A stretch of 52,496 nt of DNA, from the NCBI GenBank assembly GCA_964510345.1, contig CAZEBB010000010.1, positions 1 to 52,496 of the forward strand, read 5' to 3'. This stretch comes from JAAYQA01 sp964510345 (lineage in GTDB: Bacteria; Bacillota; Clostridia; Tissierellales; Peptoniphilaceae). Positions within the stretch are counted from its first letter, which is position 1. Every line of letters begins with the position of its first letter. Under the pieces are notes generated by a model, which was not told the DNA's origin, searched no databases, and worked only from the letters and a program-made list of their open reading frames with translations. Position numbers and translations under genes: made by a program. Below, piece after piece: positions 41,201 through 50,200 of the stretch.

Positions 41201-44200
41201 GTTCGGCCAGTCAAATACTGTCTCTGTACAGCTGACGACAAATATCGCTGTCAACAAAGTTTGGAACGGGGGGCCGGAGGATGGAAAAGTTCCGGTAGAA
41301 GTTGAACTCCTTCGTGACGGGCAGTCGATTCCTGCACCAGAAGGACCCAAAATCCTCACACTGAGTGAAGACAACCAATGGAATGATACTTTCCTTAAGT
41401 TGCCGATCTTAGGACCCCTAGGCGAAACCTATCGATATTCAGTTGTTGAAAGAACACAAGTACCGCATTACGACAATGTAGCGATCACAGGTAATGAGGA
41501 TGACGGCTTTACAATTACCAATACGTACACAAGTCCTACATTTAGTACGACAGGTACAAAGATTTGGGATAAAGGCCCTTCACCGGATGATTTCCAAGTT
41601 GTATTCCAAATGTACCGCTGGGTTGGTAACGGAGACCTTACAGATGGACCAAATGGGGCAGATGATCCAAACGATGAGTTTATCAATGGCGAACTCGTTA
41701 TAAAAGAAGCCACCGGCGAGCCGCACGTAGTAAATAAAAGCACAAACTGGAAGTTTACCGAGGACTTTGATCGGTATCGACAGTCTGATGGAGCTGAATA
41801 TCATTATGTGATGCGCGAGGTCACGACAGGCTATACTGTCATCGTGAATCCGGAACGATATACGAAGTCTCTCTCAGACCAGAAAGTCATAGACGATAAT
41901 GGGATCCTTACCGAGTGGAACTTTGATATTACCAATAAATATCAATCTCCCATGATCAGCATCAGAGGCTCAAAATTCTGGTACGGTGGTCAATTACCGC
42001 ATCCGACACCCACATTCCAATTGTTCCAATACTACAAGGAAACGGAAAACTGGTTAGATGGAAGACCTTTTGGTGAACCTAGCTCCGGTGCGACGACGGC
42101 GAATCCATACAAGGATTATCAAGTTCCATTGACCGATGAATATGGAGTCGAATACGATTATCTGCTGGGCGAGATTTCTGATATCCCGAACTATATTTCC
42201 AGCCGTAACTGGGAAGGTTCTCCGGCGATGGACATCATCAACACCTATGTGAGCCCGAGAGTGGAGATCGAAGGATTAAAGACTTGGGTCGGTGGTGAAG
42301 AACTTGGGTCACGACCGGATGTTGAATTCCAGCTGATGCAAAACGGAGTTCCCTATGTACCTGTACCGACATTAACGGGTACAGGTGTGAAGAACTCGTT
42401 AATCACGGTGAGCTTACGTGGCTATGAACGAGATTTTATCACCAAAGTACAAGAAGATGGGCGATGGATTTTGGAAATGCCCGGACTGGATGCGATGATT
42501 GCATCTCTAGATCCAGAATTCCAGACGGCTCCATTACTCCGCGCCACGCAAACTGAAAACGAAAAAGTGGCGAGTTCTGCGATCGTATGGCAAATCGGCA
42601 CAGGTGGAACGGGTGGAGAGGTGATTAACCAAGGGTTCTGGGCGAATGTGATCAATGTGGGCAACACAACTGTCACAGGGACCGGATTCCCAACCGCCAC
42701 AGTTTCCGTCACTTTCCCCGATGGGACCACAGCGAACACCACTGTCGATGCCGATGGTAACTGGTCGATTCCTGTGAGCGGGTCATTAGTTGATGGCCAA
42801 AAAGTCGAGATGGTCTATACGATCGATGACTGGGTGAAGGAAACGAGGCGTATCGTCGGAGAGGTGGATTTAGCAGATAGAGAATCTGTATTGCCGATGA
42901 TCGAATCGCTATCAACCGATGTGAATCCTAAGCCTTTAGTGGAAGACAAAGTCACTTGGGATGTCCCACTGACTGACTTCTTTGAGCAAAAGTACAATTA
43001 TCAAGTTATCGAGTATGAAGTACCGGATAATTACACGGACACTTATGCGGAACCTGTACGAACACCTGCAGACCCAGCACTTGATATGACGAAACTCTCG
43101 CAGACGGTAACTAACACCTATACGCCGGATACAATCCAAGTCACCGCCAAGAAAGTGTGGGAAGGTGGACCGGAGGTTAAGCCCGGATTTGAATTCCAAC
43201 TCTATCGCGAACCCGTCGAGGAAGAGACCGAACGAGTCGCGGTTGGCGCACCGGTTGCCATGCTCACGAAGTCATCTCATACTTGGGATGTTCCTGAGAG
43301 AAGCGCAAAAGGCACGCTGTACACTTATTATGTGGAAGAAAGTACTCCGCCGGTTAACTACAAACCAAGTTATCTAGTCGTCGAAGAGGTAGAGGACAAG
43401 TTGACCATCGTCAATACCTTTGATCCTGCTCCACTTACTATCCCCGTACAGAAAAACTGGGATGGCGGCTCACAAGGCGATCGTCCGGCAAGCATTGAGG
43501 TCGGGCTGTATATCGATGATACCTTAGCGCAAGACGAGGATGGACAAGACTTGTTGCTGACCTTAACTCCGGATGTAAATGGCGTTTGGTTCGGCGAGTT
43601 CACAAATGTACCCTCGATAGATGTGGACTTGAACCCGATCACCTATACCATGAAAGAAACTATTCCGGATGGATTCCGTTTCGAACCCACTTATGAAGGG
43701 GATCAAACCCGAGGATTCCGTGTGATCAACACCTATGTACCGGAAATCGCAGATGTTGTCTTTACGAAGGAATGGGTAGGCGGAAAATCGACACAAGCAA
43801 TCGAGCTGCAACTTTTGAGAAATCTGGTCAAGTTTGGCGAACCGGTCACAATCGACGGAGCTGTGGACGCGCAAAACGAACCGGAAGCTTGGAAAGCCAC
43901 ATGGAAAGGCCTGCCTGTACAGGATATGACGGGTACGGATTATGTGTATACCGTCCGGGAAGTCACCGTACCAACGAACTATCAGGTCGAATACGACCAA
44001 GAAAACAAGATTGTAACCAACACTTTTGTTCCGGAGCTCGTGAGCTTTACAGCGAATAAAGTTTGGGACGGTGGACCGATTGATCATCCGACGGTGGTCT
44101 TCCAGTTGTATCGAACGCTCGGCGACGATCTAACGACGAAAGAAGCAGTCGATGATGCGATCTTCGCGAAGGGCGATACGCATACGTGGACGAATCTGCC

Positions 44201-47200
44201 GAAGACGGACATCAACGGCGTTGATTACTCGTATTTCGTAGAAGAGGAAAATGTCCCCGCTGACTATGTGTCGAAACCGGGCGTGGTCACTGGCAATACG
44301 CAGACGATTACCAACGAATACCAAGTGAAGACCACGACGATAACGGGCACCAAGGTATGGGTCGACGGACCGGATGTGAAGCCAAATATCACTTTAGTTC
44401 TGGAACAACGAATCGGAGAAAATGGAAACCGCACCGATATCGGCGAGATCGACCTGACCAATGGTAATTTGACTGCAGTTTGGGAGAATATGCCGGTCAC
44501 CGATATCAACGGGAATCTCTATATCTACACCGTACGCGAGAAAGAAGTTCCTGCGAACTATACCGTCTCCTATGATGGGCTCACAGCTACCAACACCTAT
44601 GCAATACCAAAAGATGGTGAAGTGGAAGCGACGAAGATTTGGGACGGTGGACCAGCTGTGAACCGCCCTGACGTGTATTTTGAACTCTATCGTCAAGTTG
44701 GAACCGGAACACCGACGCGCGTTCCCAATACGGACACGCTGACGGTTTCAACACCTGACAATGAGACAGAAGCTAAAGTCGCTTGGACGGGATTAGAGAC
44801 GAAAGATGCAAAGGGGCAAGACTATATCTTTACCGTTCGCGAAGTCGGAACGCCGACAGGCTACACAAAATCGGAGAGCGGCTTAACGGTAACCAACAAG
44901 TACAATGTTGACACAACTTCATTCACCGTTGAAAAGAAATGGGTCGGCGGACCGGAAGCGAAGCCGACAGTCGCTATGCAGTTGTATCAAGGAACTGAAA
45001 ATCCGGATACGCGCATCGCGCTCGGTTCTTCTGTCGCACTCGCGGATGGCACAACGAGCTACACTTGGGCAGATTTGCCAAAGACGGACGCGACCGGCGT
45101 GCCATATCTCTATAGTGTCGACGAGGCACCGGTGACAGGATATGTGAAAGAAATAGGCGAGGTCACGTACAGCCTGTTTGGAAACGGACGTCAGACGATC
45201 ACCAACACGCTCGATACCCTGACTCTCGATATCGAGAAATTCTGGATAGGTGGACCGGAAGTGAAGCCGGATATTACGATTGGCTTGCGAGTTGACGGAG
45301 AAATGACGACGGATGCAAACGGAAAAGTTGTCACCGACATTACGCTGAAGGACGGGACGACAAACGGATCATTCGCTAATCTTCGAAAACTCGACAATAA
45401 CGGAGACGAGATCTCCTATACAATTGTTGAAACGAGAATCGGCGGGATCGATGTCGTCGACAGCGTGGCAGGTCACTACCGGGTTGCGACCGAAGGCAAC
45501 CGAATCACCAACACCTATGTGCCTGAAAAGACTACGGTGGATGTTCTAAAGACATGGACCGGCGGAGACGATGTGCGACCGGACAGCGTATCGGTACAAC
45601 TCTTCAGACAAGCTCAGGGCAGTAATAAAGAGTTTGTCGGTGAGGCCGTTGAATTAAGCGAAGCGAACGGTTGGAAATACCAATGGACCGATCTCGACCT
45701 GACCAACACGAAGGCAGAACCCTACACCTACAGTGTGGCAGAGACGAGTCAGACCACAGGATTCACTGCATCCGCCCCCAGCGGAACCGGAACCGCAGCC
45801 GATCCCTTCGTGATCGCGAACACCTACAATCCCGACAAAACAGATATTACCGCCTTCAAGAAATGGTTCGGCGGACCCGCCAATCGTCCGGAAGTCGAGC
45901 TTACTTTGTATCGCAATATCAATGGCACAACGCCGGAGATCGTACCGGCAGGTTTGCCGTTGATCGGATTACAAAATCCTGTGACGATTGCGAACGGTGA
46001 TGTGGCCTATACTTGGAAGGGGCTTGATGTCGCTGATGCGAATGGCAATCCCTACACCTACAGCGTTGTAGAGACCGGAATCGGTGACGAAGACGTGACC
46101 GATGGGAAGACTTCAGAATATTCAGTTGCTGTAGAGGGAATGGTCGTCACCAACACCTATACACCGGCAAACAGGGAAGTGACCGCACGCAAAGTATGGG
46201 ATGGTGGAGACAAGGCAGACCATGTACAGCAAGAGTTTGTGCTGTATCAAAACGGAAGAGAAATGACAGCGACTCCTACAGTTCAACCCAATGTGGATAA
46301 TGAACTCGTGTACACCTGGACCGTTCCCGCAACCGACCTTTACGGACAACCCTATCAGTATGCGGTCGACGAAAAAGCGACCCCTGAAGGCTATCGCAAG
46401 TCAATCCAAGTGACAGATGAAGAGACCGTCATCACCAACACGTTCAACGCCGAAGTAACGGATATTTCCGTTCACAAGGATTGGGTTGGATCCGACGGAA
46501 TCTACGATCTGGAGTTTGCACTTCAACGACGTATTGAGAATGCAGAGTTTACCGATGTAGAGCGCGTCACATTACTCGCAGGTGATCATATCCACATTTG
46601 GAAAGACCAACCGCTCAAAGACGACAACGGAGTCGACTACGAATATCGCGTGATCGAAACCAAGATCGGTACCACAGATGTAGTGGACGATCGAGCGCTG
46701 TTCTACACCGTGACCTACGGTGGTACGGTAGCGGAAGGTTTCACGATCACCAACACAGCAGCCAACACAAAGCAAGTTGAGATCACTAAGGTTTGGAATG
46801 ACAGCGAAAATGTCGGTCAAACCAGACCACAACAGATCACGTTGATCGCCATCAGAGATGATGGACAGAGAACCTCGCAAGTGTTCGATGTCACCGAAGA
46901 AAATGTCTATACCCTTACAGGACTCACCGAGTTTAAGCCTGACGGCACGCCTTACACTTACAAGGTGGATGAAGTCGATGTCGCAGGGTATGTGAAGAGC
47001 GTTGAAGGCACGACGATCACCAATACGCTGTCTGACCGCCGAGATGTCAGCATCTACAAGAGATGGGTCGGCGGACCGATCGAAAAACCGAATGCGACGA
47101 TCGGCGTACGCTATGCCAATGGAGAGCGCGTTGTCGTCGACGGAATTGCCGTTGAAGACTATACGATCGTCGACGGAGAGATCGGCGCAACCTTCCCGGA

Positions 47201-50200
47201 TCTGCCGACATACGATGCACAAGGAAATGTGATTGATTATGTTGGCGTCGAAACTGCGATTGGAGCAACCGTTGTTGAAAACGGACGCGCCGGCGACTAC
47301 GAAGTCAAAGTCGACGGGATGACGATCACCAACACCTATCTACCGGGATCGATACAAGTCGTCGCGGAAAAACGATGGATAGGCGGAGACGATGCAGATC
47401 ATGTAGCACCTAACCTCACGCTATATCAAAACGGCAATGTGTCAGATGCAGCCCCTGTGATCACTCCGGATACGGCAACCGCAGATGCCTTCACCTACAC
47501 CTGGACCGTTCCTGAGACGGATGCGTTCGGACAAGCCTACACGTATCGAGTGGATGAGCTGAACGTGCCGGTGGGATACGATAAGTCGGTTGATGTTGTA
47601 AATGGCGTTACCATCATTACCAACACCTTTGATGAGCCGACCGAAAAGACCGAAGTAACGGTAACGAAGGTATGGCAGGGACTTTCCGAAGGCGAAGCAG
47701 CGCCGACGATCACTTTGCGACTGCTAGGTGATGGGCTACAAGTAGCGGAAACGAAACTCGTCGATGGAACGACGCAATACACCTTTACCGGCGTCGAGAA
47801 ATTCAATGCTGACGGCGAGGAAATAGCATTTACCGTGATCGAAGATACACTGGAAGGCTTCTCGACCGCGGTCACCGGATCCCATGCAGATGGATTCACC
47901 GTCACCAATACCAGCGAAGCGACGACTTCAGAGGATGTGAAAAAAGTCTGGGTCGATGACTCCAATGCCCAAGGCATAAGACCCGATCAGATCGCACTCA
48001 CGGCGATTCGTAACGACGGAGCAGAAACGACGAGGATTTTCGATGTAGATAAAACCGTCAATGAAGAGGTATTTACGATCGAAGGACTTGCGCAAACGGC
48101 ACCGGACGGCACGGAATACACCTATACGGTGGATGAGCTGAAAGTATGCAATTACGAGAAGTCCATCGACAATGAAACGAACACGGTCACCAACACGTTG
48201 ACGGGCACGACAGAACGCTCCCTCAAGAAGATGTGGAAGGGCGATCTGGAAGAAGCATCGTATACAGCGAGCTTCCAACTCTTAGCCGATGGCGTAGCAT
48301 ATGGTGACTTGGTGACCTTAACCGGCACGCAAGACAATCAGTTCACGGCGACGCATCTGTATACGAATTTGCCGATGTACGATGCGAACGGCGCTTTGAT
48401 CGTCTACACGATCGAAGAAACCGTCGGCGGTGAAGGATTTACGACAGAGCTCTTCACAGGCACCATCTGCAACTGCGACTTCCTGTTCGTCAACACAAAG
48501 GGCTATGTGGAAGCCAGTGCAGATCTCGCGGTTGTCAAAGTGGATGCGGACGACGACACCCCGATTCCGGGCGCTGTGTTTGAAATCGTAGACTTTACGA
48601 CGAAAGCGGTCATTCAAGCGAATCTCGTATCAGGAGACGATGGAATCATCGCCATCCAGGGTCTTTTAGAGGGACAGTATCTCTTAAGAGAAACCCAAGC
48701 GCCGGACGGATATCTGAAGAGCGATACGCAGTATACCCTGATGATCGACCACGAGAGAGTGGCGACCATCAACGGCGATCCGGCAATGGATGAGAATAAT
48801 GAGCCGCTCGTTCGAATCCCGAATCCAAAGGCTCCGGAAGAGCCCGCTCCCGCGATGACGGAAGTTACCGTGCATAAACGCTGGAACGGCGACTTGATTC
48901 CGGGCGAGGAGTACACGGCAAGCTTCGAACTCCTTGCGGATGGCGAAGTGGTAGATACACTGCAACTCACGGGATCAGAAGAGAATGAGTATGAGAGAGA
49001 GTACACCTTTGCCGATCTTCCGGCGGAGCTAGACGGTCAGCCGATCCGATACACCGTCAGAGAAGCGGATATGCCCGGATTCACCACGCAAGTGCAGACA
49101 TACGGCACGAACTGGGTCTTCACAAATACGAGGACCTATGTACCGGCTGTGGTCGATCTGACACTTGTAAAAGTCGATGAGGCAACCGGCGAACGGCTGG
49201 GTGGTGCGACATTTGTCCTCCAAGCGACCGACGGTACCGTCGTACGTGAGGGGATCACTTCAAACGACGATGGAACCATCGAGATTGCTGAGCTGGAAGA
49301 AGGACGATATCTCCTAGAAGAAGTTGAGACTCCGGAAGGTTATTTACAACCGGCCGGCATGTGGATGATCGAAGTCTTACACGACGGAAGCGCACGCGTT
49401 AACGGTGCCGCCGCCGATGGGGCAGAGATCGCGAACATTCCGTTCGCATACGGACTGGTCGTTCAGAAGACAGACGGAAACCAAGTTCTTTTACCCGGTG
49501 CGGTCTTTGAAATCAGAATGACGGCACCGGAAGAGAAAGTGCTCGGAGAGTATGTGACGGATGAAAATGGCCTGATCGTACTGGATGATATGCTTGCCGG
49601 ATCCTATGTATTGGAAGAGATGGAGCCGCCGAGTGGCTACACGATCCAGGGAAATGGGATTTACGAGTTCGAGATCCCGGAAGAACAGACAAAGATCGTC
49701 GAAGTGCATGTGGCCAATGACGCCATTCCGCCGGAGACGATGGACATTACGGTGGAAAAAGTGTGGGTTGGCGTGAAGACCGGAGAGACAAAACCGGATA
49801 TCACCCTGAGACTCTTGGGTTCTAATCAGCTGTACGAGGAAGTCACGCTAAAGGATGGAGAAACCGAACACACCTTTACGGATCTACCGAAGACAGACGC
49901 CAACGGCAACGCGATCGAATACCGATTGGTTGAAGATGTGGTCTCCGGATTCGTCACGAAAGTGACCGGAGACGCGACGGATGGGTTTACGGTGACCAAC
50001 ACCAAGAATCCGCTCGCGCCGGTAGAAGTTGACCCGCCGATTCGCAAGGTCGTAGAAGGAAATCCACCGGTAGATGGCGAGTTTACTTTCGTTATGGAAG
50101 CGCTGGAGGGAGCACCTCTGCCTCCAGGAGCTGTCGGTACGGAGATTACGAAGCTTCGTACGGGTGCCGGTCTCTTAGATTTCGGATGGATGCAGTATAG

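Noticed and set aside
46572..47222. A 216-codon minus-strand frame within the adhesin gene
   Set aside because: Antisense to continuous Cna-B coding sequence, without an independent ribosome binding site or promoter.
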